Shown: positions 42,301 through 49,970 of the stretch, in pieces | Layout: every line of letters begins with the position of its first letter | How positions within the stretch are numbered: position 1 is the stretch's first letter | NCBI GenBank assembly: GCA_003222395.1 | Contig: QHWB01000049.1 | Span: 5,232-69,231, forward strand | Length of the DNA stretch: 64,000 bases | Source: Acidobacteriota bacterium | GTDB taxonomy: Bacteria > Acidobacteriota > Vicinamibacteria > Vicinamibacterales > CAVVIG01 | Direction of reading: 5' to 3' | Translations under genes and position numbers: made by a program | The notes under the pieces: model-generated | Database searches by the model: none | Seen by the model: only the letters and a program-made list of their open reading frames with translations | What the model was told of the DNA's origin: nothing

Positions 42301-42932
42301 GCAACAACACGGCCGGACCGTGGGTGCTCGCCGGCATTTACACAATCGCGCTCGTTGTCGACGGCAAGACGGCGGACACCAAACCGCTGCGCGTGACCGA
42401 CGACCCGGAGGTCGCCTTGACCTCGGCCGACCGCAGGCGGATGTTCGATCTCGCCACCGAGATGCACGATCTGCAGAAGCGACTCGTCGAGGCGCAGACG
42501 GCGCTCGCGTCGCTGAACCGGCAGTTGACCGAGCTCGCCGACGCGATCGGCAAGCGTACGGATTTGCCGGCCGATGTAAAGACGTCGTTCGACGCGGTGA
42601 AGAAAGACGTCGACGCGCTCACGCCGAAGCTCACCGCTCCGGCCGGACGCGGCTTCGGCGGCGCGGGACGCGGCGACAATCCGAGCATCGTTACGCGCAT
42701 CACGCAGGCGAAGAACGGCTACACCGCGGGAATGCCGGTCACCGAAGGCACGACGCGCGCGTATACGGAAGCGAAGAATCAGGCGCCGAAGGCGGTGGCC
42801 GATCTGAACGCGGCGATCGCGAAGGCGGCGGCGCTCAGCACCACGCTCGCGCGCTACGACCTGACGCTGAACGTCCCGCAGCCGGTGAAACCGATCGAGG
42901 CAGCGGCGCCGGTAAAACGATCGTCATTGTAG
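39393..42932 (+). CDS. Secreted Asp-box/sortilin (VPS10)-like protein, 1179 aa
   Basis: Signal peptide (FRLLALIAVLFAAFGARSL), then an insert STSAKATVDEPTSAEASMDG coded by palindromic repeats. A long beta-propeller with Asp boxes follows: KTTNAGTTF, KSTDGGKTF, KTTDGGKTW, KSTDGGETW, RSDDAGATW, RSSNRGLTF, RDTGRSWTNV and RDYGQSWQS. A C-terminal beta domain and a coiled tail (MFDLATEMHDLQKRLVEAQ) close the protein. Near residue 915 a low-complexity tract of GQTEGQARGQTEGQ type is coded by tandem 12-15-bp units (about 42124-42222). It is a paralogue of the protein at 32924. Confidence 0.92.
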   Translation: MSRFRLLALIAVLFAAFGARSLVGSTSAKATVDEPTSAEASMDGPFDALHFRPIGPAAMSGRISDLAVYEANPAIFYVGTAHGGVWKTTNAGTTFQPQFQDQGLMSVGDITVSQSNPDLVWVGSGESNNRQSTSWGDGVYKSTDGGKTFVNMGLRTSRYINRIVIDPRNTDVVFVAATGSLWGPGGERGIYKTTDGGKTWKQVLKVDDDTGANDLVMDATNDQILYASTYQRRRTACCMNGGGPGSGIWKSTDGGETWTRLHPTAQSPRGGDPRRGNGLPDGPLGRIGLDVYRRRPNIIYALIEGPAPAGGRGGAGRAAAPEPEEATAPQGGGRNMATGVNPNTATGLYRSDDAGATWKKVNNENPRPMYFSQVRVDPNDPDVVVYGGVGLHFSSDSGKTVHTDIAASTHDDVHAIWIDPSNSNHMIIGNDGGVAVSYDQAKTWVFLPNLPVGLFYHVSYDMATPYHICGGMQDNYVWCGPSAVRGSAGIANFQWQTMQGGDGFVALQDPTDFRVAYSESQDGNMVRIDRVTGETVSIRPQAQPGEPPVRWNWDTPLVMSPHDPKIIYAVGNKVFRSSNRGLTFEAASPDLTTNANRDDAVTMGLKGSDITIAKNDGIQAWPTIVSFAESPKRQGILYAGTDDGNVQVSRDTGRSWTNVTDRISGLPKGVWVSEVAPSRFDEGTVYATFDAHRQNDFESYIFVSRDYGQSWQSANGNLKGEVVKTITEDVKNPDVLYVGTETGLFVSLDRAKTWTRVKANLPTVRIDEIAIHPRDNAMILATHGRAIWILDHLEPIQEYAAAQAASADAKLFSPSPSVMYRRPSRDRNYEFWGDQTFYGENPPQAAVVSWLNRKPVGEVKLKITDAVGHEVREISGSVLADRNKAGIQSACWDLRVQPAPAAPTAARGRSGGQTEGQARGQTEGQIRGQTSGQTEGQTAGPSEAQQQHSPFGAGCESPGQGGGGGFFGGGNNTAGPWVLAGIYTIALVVDGKTADTKPLRVTDDPEVALTSADRRRMFDLATEMHDLQKRLVEAQTALASLNRQLTELADAIGKRTDLPADVKTSFDAVKKDVDALTPKLTAPAGRGFGGAGRGDNPSIVTRITQAKNGYTAGMPVTEGTTRAYTEAKNQAPKAVADLNAAIAKAAALSTTLARYDLTLNVPQPVKPIEAAAPVKRSSL

Positions 42933-43043
42933 GGGGCCCCTTTCTGGGCCGCCAATCGCGGGCCTGAAAGGCCCGCGCCACCTGTCACGCTGTAGCGCGA
43001 GCCTTTTGGCTGTAGCGCGAGCCTTTTAGGCGAGCGAATCTAT
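42933..43043. repeat. Palindromic and short direct repeats
   Basis: A hairpin GCGGGCCTGAAAGGCCCGC at about 42958-42977 is followed by two near-identical copies of TGTAGCGCGAGCCTTTT. A related hairpin GCAGGCCTAAAGGCCTGC is at 44209-44226 and a similar sequence near 50945. These look like extragenic palindromic elements and do not read as a gene. Confidence 0.7.
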
Positions 43044-43637
43044 ATGGATCAAATGTATCTCCCCGAAATCGAACAGCACGCTGGCAGCGGACCGTGGGCC
43101 GACGCCGTCCGCCAGATGCGGGAAGCCGGCCAGCCGGTACCGCAGATCATGCATCTCTTCGCGTACAAGACGGATCGCACCGAGCACCTCGCGCGCTTCA
43201 CGCAGGGAGTGATGCGCGGACCGTCGCCGCTGCCGCCGGGGATCCGCGAGCTGATTGCGGCGTTCACGTCGCGCCGCAACGACTGTCCGTTTTGAATCGG
43301 CTCTCACGCCGCGGTCGCGGCGGAGCTCGTCGGCGACAGGCCGATGGTCGACGCGGTGCTCGATGACTACCGCACGGCGCCGATTGACGATCGGCACAAG
43401 GCGCTCTTCGCGTTCATCGAGAAGATGAACGCGCAGTCGAATCTGATTCGCCGCGATGATGTCGATTGCCTGAAGGCCGCCGGCTGGACCGAAGAGGCGA
43501 TCTACGATGCGATTACCGTCTGCGCGCTGTTCAAGTTCTACAACGCGTGGATCGACGCCACCGGCGTCCACGATCTGCCCGCCGGCGCGTACGTGATGAG
43601 CGGCAAGCGGATGGCCGCGCAGGGGTATGTTCGGTGA
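43044..43637 (+). CDS. Probable selenoprotein: AhpD/carboxymuconolactone decarboxylase-type peroxidase
   Basis: One frame runs from ATG 43044 to TGA 43637, interrupted only by TGA at 43293-43295. Around it the protein reads RRNDCPF-U-IGSHAAVAAEL. In the AhpD fold this is the active site CxxC...H, where the second Cys is peroxidatic and a His follows four residues later; here that Cys is replaced by UGA. Upstream and downstream segments (IMHLFAYKTDRTEHLARF, HKALFAFIEKMNAQSNLIRR, GWTEEAIYDAITVCALFKFYNA) are typical of peroxidase-related CMD proteins and show no decay. A hairpin 11 bases behind the UGA supports selenocysteine insertion. The alternative is a nonsense mutation. The product would reduce peroxides in the cytosol. 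Confidence 0.85.
43296..43325 (+). promoter_or_regulatory. Candidate bacterial SECIS hairpin
   Basis: Directly after the in-frame UGA, CGCCGC (43307-43312) pairs with GCGGCG (43317-43322) around a GGTC loop (43313-43316). The loop starts 17 bases after the UGA. A short GC stem with a GGU-type apical loop at this distance is what SelB recognises in bacterial selenoprotein mRNAs. Confidence 0.7.
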
Positions 43638-43703
43638 TCGGGTGATCGGGTAATCGGGTGATCGGGTAATTGGGTAATTGGATAATTGGATAATTGGATA
43701 ATT
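43634..43703. repeat. Simple tandem repeat of GATCGGGTAAT type
   Basis: Alternating GATCGGGTGATCGGGTAAT units drift into repeated GGATAATT units over about 65 bases. The low-complexity block lies between the selenoprotein stop and a palindromic repeat. Confidence 0.85.
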
Positions 43704-43790
43704 TGATGAACTCGTGGCGTCCGGCTTCCGCCTTCGCTGAAGCTCCGGCGGACCACTGTCGCCTTTGGGCGAAGGTGGTTAGCCGGACTA
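43704..43790. repeat. Palindromic repeat (REP-like) before the DUF4440-like gene
   Basis: The sequence CCGCCTTCGCTGAAGCTCCGGCGGA and the following GTCGCC...GGCGA pair as hairpins. Comparable sequences occur inside the sortilin-like gene near 39463. It occupies the place where the next gene's start should be. Confidence 0.65.
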
Positions 43791-43793
43791 CTT

Positions 43794-44189
43794 TTGATCG
43801 CGGTGTCGACGGCGGCGCAGTCGCCGATCGATGAGCTCACCGGGCTCGAGCGCGTCTGGAACGAGGCGCACATTCGCGGCGACGCCGCCGCGCTCGACGC
43901 GCTGTTCGCCGACGACATCGTCATCACCGTCCCCGGAATGGCGATGATGGGGAAGTCGGCGTCGCTCGGCGTGTTTCGGACTGGGCGCATGAAGTTCGAT
44001 CGGTACGAAACGTCCGACGTGCAGGTGCACGCGTACGGCGAATCGGCCGTCGTCACGGGACGGCTGCAGCGCTCGCGTACGAACAATGGCCGGACGTTCG
44101 AAGACGACTGGCGCTTCACGAAGACGTACGTCCGGCGCGGCGGACCGTGGAAGGTCGCCGCGTTCCATGCTTCGGAGACGCCTCGATAG
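43794..44189 (+). CDS. NTF2-like (DUF4440/SnoaL) protein with a damaged signal sequence
   Basis: A 131-residue NTF2-fold protein: IDELTGLERVWNEAHIRGDA, LDALFADDIVITVPGMAM, RYETSDVQVHAYGESAVVTGR and the ending WRFTKTYVRRGGPWKVAAFH. The family contains ketosteroid isomerase-like enzymes and binding proteins. The only start is TTG 43794, but the codons before it (RRWLAGLLLIAVSTAAQ) form a signal peptide without an ATG or GTG; a palindromic repeat has replaced the start. The gene may be silent or use a weak start. Confidence 0.75.
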   Translation: MIAVSTAAQSPIDELTGLERVWNEAHIRGDAAALDALFADDIVITVPGMAMMGKSASLGVFRTGRMKFDRYETSDVQVHAYGESAVVTGRLQRSRTNNGRTFEDDWRFTKTYVRRGGPWKVAAFHASETPR

Positions 44190-44258
44190 CATCACGCCGC
44201 AATCGCGGGCAGGCCTAAAGGCCTGCGCGAGGTATCTCAGCGCAAGCGCCGTCTGCGA

Positions 44259-46880
44259 TTAATCCTGGCGCAGCGCCTGCATCGGATCGATTCGAGCGGC
44301 GCGCCGCGCCGGCAGATAACACGCGAAGAGAGACGCACACGCGAGCACGGCGATCACGCCGAGGTAGGTTGGACCGTCCGTGGGCGTGACGCCGTAGAGC
44401 CACGCGCGTGCGCCGCGCGCGGCGACGAGGCTGAGGGCGACGCCGATCGCCAGGCCTGCAGCGGTCAGCCGCCATCCTTCGCCGACGACCGACGCGAGAA
44501 TGTCCCGCGACGAGGCGCCCAGCGCCATGCGGACGCCGAACTCGCGCACGCGGCGGCGCGTCGCGAACGTCATCGCCGCGTACTGACCGATCGCTGCGAT
44601 GAGCAGCGATCCGCCGGCGAACAGCGTCAGAAGAATCGTCAGCGCGCGCACGAGCCAGAGGATGCTGTCGAGCTGCCACTCCATCGTTCGCACGTACACG
44701 ATCGGCGCGCGCGGCTCCACCGTCCGAAGCGCGCGGGAAATCAACGGCGCGACGAGATCGAGATTGCCGGCGTGCCTGACGTGAAACGTGATCTCGCCCG
44801 GCGGCATCAGGCTTTGGCGCGCGGACAGGAACACGAAGTTCGGAGCCGCCTCACGCCGGTACCCGCTGAAATACCCGTTGGGAATGACCGCCGTGACGCG
44901 GACCGGATCGGGTCGCGACGCAACAATGACCGTGCGTCCGACGGCGTCTTCGCCCGGCCACAGCGTCTCGGCGAGATGTCTGTTGATCGCGGCCGCCCGG
45001 ATCGTTTGCGCCTCGTGCTGTTCGAAGGCGCCGGCAATCGGCGTCACGCCGAGCGCGTCGAAGTAGCCCGGCCCGACGTCGTTGCGTTCGGCGACGACAG
45101 GTTTGTCGGATCCGCGGAGTTGCAGGCGCTCGGTGGCCCACGATTCCTGAGGCGGCCGCCGCGCGAACGACGCCGACGTGACGCCCGGCACGCCGCGGAC
45201 GGCGTCGAGCATCCTGTCGAGCAGCGCGATATTCGCCGCCGGCGTCGCCGCGGCTCCCGTGGAGCTGATCGTCACCAGCAGAAGATTGTTCCGGTCGAAT
45301 CCGAGTTCGGCCGCGTCGATCACCGACAGCGATCGGAAAGCCAGCCCCGCGCTCGTCAGCAGCAGCACGGAGAATGCGAGCTGCAGGACGACGAGCGTGT
45401 TCGACACCGCCGAGCGCCCCTGAACGACGCCCAGCTCGCCCGACTTCAGCGCGGGCAGCAGCTCTTGCTGCCACGCCCGCAGCGCGGGCGCGGCGCTGAA
45501 CATGATCGTGCCCGCGATGGCCAGAACCATCGCGTAGCCGATAACCGTCCAGTCGGGCGTGAAGTCGAACGTCATCGACGTGCCGCTGCCGGCGCCCTGC
45601 GGAATCAATCGGACGACGGTCTTCGACATCCAGAACGCCAGCAGGCTTGCGACCATCCATGCGGTGACCGCGATGACGAGTCCCTCGGCGACGAAGATGC
45701 GGACGATGCGGCTGCGCGATGCGCCGAGCGATTGTCGGACGGCCATCTCGCGCTGCCGGACCACGGCACGGCCCAGCATCAGATTGGCCACGTTGGCGCA
45801 GACGATCAGCAGCGTCAGCGCCGTGACGACGGAAAAGATCTGGAGGAAGTGCGGCCCCTGGGCCGCCACGAGGCTGTCGCCGGCCGCAGTTGCCGAATAC
45901 GGGAACAGGACAACCGTCTTGCCCTTGTTGGTGTTTGTATACGCGTCCTGCAGCCGCTGCGCGATCGTGGTCAGCTCCGCCTGTGCCTCGGACAGAGACA
46001 CTCCGGACCGCAATCGTCCGACCATCGCGATCGCTCCGCCCGATCGGTCGGTCAATGCCGCTTCGCGCCCCTGCAGCCGCGCGTAGGCGAGCATCGGAAT
46101 CCAGACGTCCGCCGATTCGTTCAGCCACACGCCCTGAAACCGCGGCGGAGCGACGCCGACGATCGTCGCCGGGTGACCGTTCAACAGCATCGGTCGTCCA
46201 ACGATGTCTTCGGCGCTCTCGAAACGCTCCTGCCAGAGCCGATAGCTGATCACGGCGACAAGGCCTGAGGCATCCAGCCGCGCTTCCTCCGGCGTGAAGG
46301 AGCGTCCCTTGGCGAGACGCAGGCCCAACGTGTCGAAATAATTCGTCGACACCTGTCCGCCGTGAATCGCGTAACTGCCGTCGTGAAGCGTCAGCGTGAA
46401 TCGATCGAATTGAAACGCGAGCAGCGACGACAGCGTCCGGCTCTGCGACGCCACGTCGACGTAGTTCGGATAGCTGTCGGCGGGATGAACCTGTTGCTTG
46501 TCGACGATCCAGCCGAGCGACACGAGGCCTTCGGCGGCGATGCCGGGAGCCGGTTTGGTGAGCAGCGCGTGGACGATCGAGTAGATCGTCGTGTTGCCGC
46601 CGATGACGAGCGCAATCAGCGCCACGGCCGTCGCGCTGAATCCGGGCGACTTCGTCAGGACGCGGGACGCCCCGCGCAGATCCTGCAGCAGCTGATCGAG
46701 CCAGATCGAGCGATGCGACTCGTAGAAGCATTCCGCGACGCGCGTCACGTTGCCGAACGCGCGGCGCGCCGCGAGCCGCGCCAAGTCGGGCGTCATCCCT
46801 TCCGCGATCAGCCGATCCGCTTCGATCTCCAGGTGCGAGTCGATTTCGTCGTGGAGATCATCTTCGGTGCGACGTGCCAT
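44259..46880 (-). CDS. ADOP-type ABC transporter permease (MacB/FtsX-like)
   Basis: Minus strand ATG 46880 (MARRTEDDLHDEIDSHLEIE). The N-terminal helical domain (about 1-75, with DEIDSHLEIEADRL) is the feature of acidobacterial duplicated orphan permeases. Two MacB-type repeats follow, each with a periplasmic MacB_PCD domain and an FtsX core of helices: LLIVCANVANLMLGRAVVRQ, then ALGASRSRIVRIFVAEGLVI in the first, and LLTLFAGGSLLIAAIGQYAA with ALGASSRDILASVVGEGW in the second. It ends ARIDPMQALRQD, typical of the family. The cognate ATPase is not adjacent, as usual. PadR lies divergent to the right across a dispersed repeat. Confidence 0.93.
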   Translation of the reverse strand: MARRTEDDLHDEIDSHLEIEADRLIAEGMTPDLARLAARRAFGNVTRVAECFYESHRSIWLDQLLQDLRGASRVLTKSPGFSATAVALIALVIGGNTTIYSIVHALLTKPAPGIAAEGLVSLGWIVDKQQVHPADSYPNYVDVASQSRTLSSLLAFQFDRFTLTLHDGSYAIHGGQVSTNYFDTLGLRLAKGRSFTPEEARLDASGLVAVISYRLWQERFESAEDIVGRPMLLNGHPATIVGVAPPRFQGVWLNESADVWIPMLAYARLQGREAALTDRSGGAIAMVGRLRSGVSLSEAQAELTTIAQRLQDAYTNTNKGKTVVLFPYSATAAGDSLVAAQGPHFLQIFSVVTALTLLIVCANVANLMLGRAVVRQREMAVRQSLGASRSRIVRIFVAEGLVIAVTAWMVASLLAFWMSKTVVRLIPQGAGSGTSMTFDFTPDWTVIGYAMVLAIAGTIMFSAAPALRAWQQELLPALKSGELGVVQGRSAVSNTLVVLQLAFSVLLLTSAGLAFRSLSVIDAAELGFDRNNLLLVTISSTGAAATPAANIALLDRMLDAVRGVPGVTSASFARRPPQESWATERLQLRGSDKPVVAERNDVGPGYFDALGVTPIAGAFEQHEAQTIRAAAINRHLAETLWPGEDAVGRTVIVASRPDPVRVTAVIPNGYFSGYRREAAPNFVFLSARQSLMPPGEITFHVRHAGNLDLVAPLISRALRTVEPRAPIVYVRTMEWQLDSILWLVRALTILLTLFAGGSLLIAAIGQYAAMTFATRRRVREFGVRMALGASSRDILASVVGEGWRLTAAGLAIGVALSLVAARGARAWLYGVTPTDGPTYLGVIAVLACASLFACYLPARRAARIDPMQALRQD

Positions 46881-46901
46881 GACGACATTTGTGGCGATGG
46901 T

Positions 46902-47038
46902 GACGTTCTGTTCTAGATACGCCCGAGCGCGGCGCCAGCGGCCCGAGCGAGCGCGAACGCGCGAGCGGGCGTCGGGCCGCGCGAGCAGTGAACGAAGCCG
47001 CGAGGGCGTCAGCGCGTGGGCGTGGGGCCCCACGCGTA
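46902..47038 (+). repeat. Dispersed repeat copy between the ADOP permease and PadR
   Basis: Begins GACGTTCTGTTCTAGATACG and ends GTGGGGCCCCACGCG, matching the head and palindromic tail of the tandem copies at 16540. It separates two divergently transcribed genes and probably interrupts their original shared promoter region. Confidence 0.8.
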
Positions 47039-47045
47039 ACTAGGG

Positions 47046-47074
47046 TTGACATTCTACGGGAAGCAGTGTATTCA
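47046..47074 (+). promoter_or_regulatory. Candidate sigma-70-like promoter of padR
   Basis: TTGACA (47046-47051) and TATTCA (47069-47074) are separated by 17 bases. The PadR start ATG 47087 lies 13 bases after the -10 element, so the leader would be very short. The -35 is perfect; the -10 is weak. Confidence 0.5.
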
Positions 47075-47086
47075 CACTCGGGTCGA

Positions 47087-47449
47087 ATGTCTATACGAAA
47101 ACGGTCCGACCGCGAGTACAGCGCGCACCTGCAGGGAACGCTCGACCTGCTCATTCTTCGCACGCTCATCTTCGGCCCGCAGCACGGTCAGGGCATCGCG
47201 CGCGCCATCCAGCGCGAGTCCGACAACGTGCTCATCGTCGATCACGGGTCGCTGTATCCGGCTCTGCAGCGCCTCGAGGAGCGCGAACTCATCGACGCCG
47301 ACTGGGGCACCTCCGAGAACAACCGGCGCGCGCGCTTCTACACGCTGACGCGCAAAGGGCGCAAGGAGCTCGTCCACGAGGAGAGCGAGTGGCGGCGCAT
47401 CGCGGCGGCGATCATGCGGATTCTCGGAAAGGCCCACGGCCGGGCATGA
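47087..47449 (+). CDS. PadR family transcriptional regulator
   Basis: A 120-residue PadR winged helix from ATG 47087: [54 protein letters not shown] and [18 protein letters not shown]. The short length and the closing [13 protein letters not shown] helix fit the PadR-s1 form. Such regulators lie beside ADOP-type permease genes in related genomes and are taken to repress them; the divergent layout here fits. Effector unknown. Confidence 0.93.
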   Translation: MSIRKRSDREYSAHLQGTLDLLILRTLIFGPQHGQGIARAIQRESDNVLIVDHGSLYPALQRLEERELIDADWGTSENNRRARFYTLTRKGRKELVHEESEWRRIAAAIMRILGKAHGRA

Positions 47450-47494
47450 CCTCGAAGACTTCGCTTCAACGTGCCGGATGAGGAATCAGGAATC

Positions 47495-47878
47495 ATGCTC
47501 GAAGTGCGAACGCCCGAACCGATTCCGAGTCGCATCGGCCTGCTGACCGTTTGGCTGCCGCGCGTCGCGGTCGCGCTGCTCTTCGTGGCGGTTGGCTTTT
47601 CCAAGTTCAGCGATCCGATGTGGGTGCGGCTCTTCGGCCGGATTGGATTCGGCCAGTGGTTCCGATACTTCACCGGCGTGATGCAAATCGCCGGCGGCGT
47701 TCTCGTGCTGGTGCCGAAGCTCTCCCTCGTCGGCATCGCGATGCTCGCATGCACGATGGCTGGCGCGGTAATCACGTGGATCGCGTTCGGCCTCGCGCTG
47801 AACGCACCGATCCCCGGGGCGCTGCTCCTCGTCCTGCTGGCCGTCGGTTGGAGCGAATACAACCGGTCGCGGGGATGA
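47495..47878 (+). CDS. DoxX-like membrane protein
   Basis: ATG 47495 (GTG 47471 is also in frame). The 127-residue protein has four hydrophobic segments: LPRVAVALLFVAVGFSKFSD (first helix with the GxxKF feature), WFRYFTGVMQIAGGVLVLVP, LVGIAMLACTMAGAVITWI and GALLLVLLAVGW. The pattern is that of the DoxX/SURF4-like family of small membrane proteins linked to redox stress in some bacteria. It follows PadR by 45 bases and may share its transcript. Confidence 0.82.
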   Translation: MLEVRTPEPIPSRIGLLTVWLPRVAVALLFVAVGFSKFSDPMWVRLFGRIGFGQWFRYFTGVMQIAGGVLVLVPKLSLVGIAMLACTMAGAVITWIAFGLALNAPIPGALLLVLLAVGWSEYNRSRG

Positions 47879-47900
47879 TCGCGCCGACGGCCGGAGAACC

Positions 47901-48809
47901 TCAATATCCCGCCTCGAAATCGACGCGATGCCGCAGCGGCTGGCCGGCGGCGAAGCGTCTGTAGTTGTCGATGAAGACCGGCGCGATGTCTTCGGGAGCG
48001 CTCAATGCGGCGGTGTGCGACGTGATGAGGACGTTCGGCGTGCGCCAGAGAACGTGATCGGGCGGCAGCGGCTCCTGCTGGAACACGTCGAGCACGGCGC
48101 AGGCGAGTCGTCGCGATTGCAGCGCGTCGGCGAGCGCCGATTCGTCGACGGCCGCGCCGCGCCCCGGGTTGACGAATACCGCGCGCGGCGGCAGCGCGGC
48201 GAGCAGCTCGGCGTCGACGAGCCGCCTGGTCCCCGACGTGTTCGGCACGATGCAGACCAGGTAATCGAGATCACGCGCAAAAGCGATCCGTTCGGCGCCG
48301 TGGAAGTATTCGTCGACGTCGGCGCAGCCTTCGCTCGACCGCGTGTATCCCTTTACGCGCATGCCGAAATGCTTCGCGGTCCTCGCCAGCGCGGCGCCGA
48401 TCGAGCCGACGCCGAGGAGCCCGATCTGCTTTCCTTTCAGCGTGCCCGGCGGCGCCGCATCCCAGCGTCCCTCCCGCTGCGCCGCGTGCTTTCGAAAGAT
48501 CATCCGCTCATGCGCGAGCAGATACCCGAACACGTACTCCGACATCAGTCCGCCAAAGACGCCGCGCGCGTTGGTGAGCACGTAGTCGCGCCGCAGCGCC
48601 GGATCGAGCAGCGGCTCGACGCCAGCCCAGGTCGACTGCACCCAGGTGATCGACGACAGCCGTCCGATGGCCGGCGCGATGAGCGACGGCTCGCCGAGCG
48701 CGACATCGCAGTCGTCGGACGGGACGATTTCGAGATCCGGCAGCCGCTCGGCGTCGATTAAACGGCGGTAGGCGTCGGCGTGTCGGGAGAGGATCAGCAA
48801 CCGGTGCAC
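47901..48809 (-). CDS. D-2-hydroxyacid dehydrogenase
   Basis: Minus strand, 302 residues. The NAD-binding GVGSIG motif lies near residue 132 in LLGVGSIGAALARTAKHFG. Catalytic residues fit the family: R in NPGRGAAVDESAL (about 218), E in FQQEPLPPDH (about 247) and H in SHTAALSAPED (about 268). The substrate loop holds TWVQSTWAGVEPLL. The short length and substrate region resemble glyoxylate/hydroxypyruvate reductases of the GhrA type; the substrate is not certain. It ends 9 bases after the arylamine acetyltransferase gene starts its own transcript to the left. Confidence 0.92.
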   Translation of the reverse strand: MHRLLILSRHADAYRRLIDAERLPDLEIVPSDDCDVALGEPSLIAPAIGRLSSITWVQSTWAGVEPLLDPALRRDYVLTNARGVFGGLMSEYVFGYLLAHERMIFRKHAAQREGRWDAAPPGTLKGKQIGLLGVGSIGAALARTAKHFGMRVKGYTRSSEGCADVDEYFHGAERIAFARDLDYLVCIVPNTSGTRRLVDAELLAALPPRAVFVNPGRGAAVDESALADALQSRRLACAVLDVFQQEPLPPDHVLWRTPNVLITSHTAALSAPEDIAPVFIDNYRRFAAGQPLRHRVDFEAGY

Positions 48810-48818
48810 GGACCGAGA

Positions 48819-49688
48819 TCAACTCGAGACGAGGGCCCCGCATTCCATATCGAATACGAGAGGACCGTCGGGCAGCTCGACGCCGAACAGCTCGCGTGCG
48901 ACGCGCGGCAGTTGCGCGCGATCGATCGGTTCTTCGGTCATCCATCCGTCGCGATACCGCGTCAACATGCTGCTGCGCAGGATGACGCGTTCGTGGCGGC
49001 CGCTGCGCTGAATGGTCAGCGTGCGGCGGAACACCGACTCGGGGTGCGTCGACGTGAAATGATTCGCGACCTCGACGTCCCAGGACGTCTGCGGGTCGTC
49101 GCTGAACTCGTACAGGTCCATCGCGTCGCCGCTCGCGTCGCGCATCGACAGCACCCACAGATGACCGTCGCGCCGCAGTGTGTACTCGATCCCGCCCTGC
49201 AGAGACGAGGCGCCGTCGCGCAGCGGAATCGGCTCGAGCAGGCCCAGACCGCCGAAGCCGACGTCGGCCAGCCAGCACTCGTCATCCGGCCCCGCTGCAC
49301 TCTGCATCCGTGCACGCTGCACCGCGGTCCCCTGCCCCCCTGCACCACGCACCTTCAACACCATGTGCGTTCGGCACCAGCGCTCCGGCGGTCCGCGGCG
49401 CACACGTCCGAGCAGTGTGACCGGTGCGAAGCCGGCGTCGGCGAGGGCGGCCGCGAACAAGGTGTTGTGCTCGAAGCAGTAGCCGCCGCGTCGCTCGTCG
49501 AGGAATTTCCGCTCGAGATCCGGCAGCCTCACGCTGACGGCGCCGCCGGTCTGGATGGAGAGGTTCTCGAACAGGAACGTCTCGCGATGCGCGACGTGCA
49601 TCCGCGACAGTCTTGCGAACGGCGTTTCGCGCGCCGCATTCGCCGTTTCGTCGAGGCCGATTCGCGTCAAGTAGTCAGCCAGACGCAC
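48819..49688 (-). CDS. Arylamine N-acetyltransferase with an internal low-complexity insert
   Basis: Minus strand, 289 residues. Catalytic Cys is in RRGGYCFEHNTLF (about residue 70), His in WCRTHMVLKV (about 108) and Asp in WLADVGFGGLG (about 142). MHVAHRETFLFENLSI near residue 30 is the N-terminal NAT segment. Between His and Asp a tract GAGGQGTAVQRARMQSAAGP is coded by repetitive CTGCAC-type DNA (about 49285-49350) and is unlike the family. The enzyme transfers acetyl groups from acetyl-CoA to aromatic amines or hydrazines. It is probably co-transcribed with the dehydrogenase. Confidence 0.9.
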   Translation of the reverse strand: MRLADYLTRIGLDETANAARETPFARLSRMHVAHRETFLFENLSIQTGGAVSVRLPDLERKFLDERRGGYCFEHNTLFAAALADAGFAPVTLLGRVRRGPPERWCRTHMVLKVRGAGGQGTAVQRARMQSAAGPDDECWLADVGFGGLGLLEPIPLRDGASSLQGGIEYTLRRDGHLWVLSMRDASGDAMDLYEFSDDPQTSWDVEVANHFTSTHPESVFRRTLTIQRSGRHERVILRSSMLTRYRDGWMTEEPIDRAQLPRVARELFGVELPDGPLVFDMECGALVSS

Positions 49689-49702
49689 TGTGTGTTAAGC
49701 TT

Positions 49703-49792
49703 ATGGCCGAAATGCGTCCGGTGACCACAAACTCGCTGCTTAGCCTCGTCCTTATTTTGGTCGGCATTCGTGTGCCGACCTGCAGCGGGTGA
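49703..49792 (+). CDS. Possible 29-residue hydrophobic peptide
   Basis: A short ORF from ATG 49703 to TGA 49792 reads MAEMRPVTTNSLLSLVLILV followed by GIRVPTCSG. It could be a small membrane peptide. It lies in the short interval that ends in a strong terminator, so this stretch is likely transcribed. No ribosome site is evident, and the same DNA may instead be non-coding RNA. Confidence 0.3.
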   Translation: MAEMRPVTTNSLLSLVLILVGIRVPTCSG

Positions 49793-49824
49793 TGTAGCCG
49801 AACACAAATTCAGGGGTTTGCAAA

Positions 49825-49856
49825 GGGCCATCACTCGCAGGAGTGATGGCCCTTTT
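49825..49856 (+). terminator. Strong rho-independent terminator
   Basis: A perfect 12-bp stem GGGCCATCACTC / GAGTGATGGCCC with a GCAG loop is followed by TTTT. It lies on the plus strand after the 49703 peptide and before a dispersed repeat. Confidence 0.92.
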
Positions 49857-49871
49857 GATTTGGCGCCTGCG

Positions 49872-49945
49872 GCCATGCCAGCGGGCGCAAGCGCGTAGCG
49901 CGCAGCGCACGCGAGGCATCAGCCGAGCGGGGGTGGGGCCCCGCG
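49872..49945 (+). repeat. Partial dispersed repeat (tail only)
   Basis: GC-rich sequence ending in GGGGGTGGGGCCCCGCGAG, the palindromic tail of the repeat family at 16540, 20352 and 46902. The GACGTTCTG head is absent. Confidence 0.6.
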
Positions 49946-49970
49946 AGGAACGTCAGAAAAGGGAACCGCC

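Noticed and set aside
43634-43703. Possible origin or iteron array from the GATCGGGTAAT repeats
   Set aside because: Units drift and shorten, there is no DnaA-box pattern or rep gene; it is a simple repeat.
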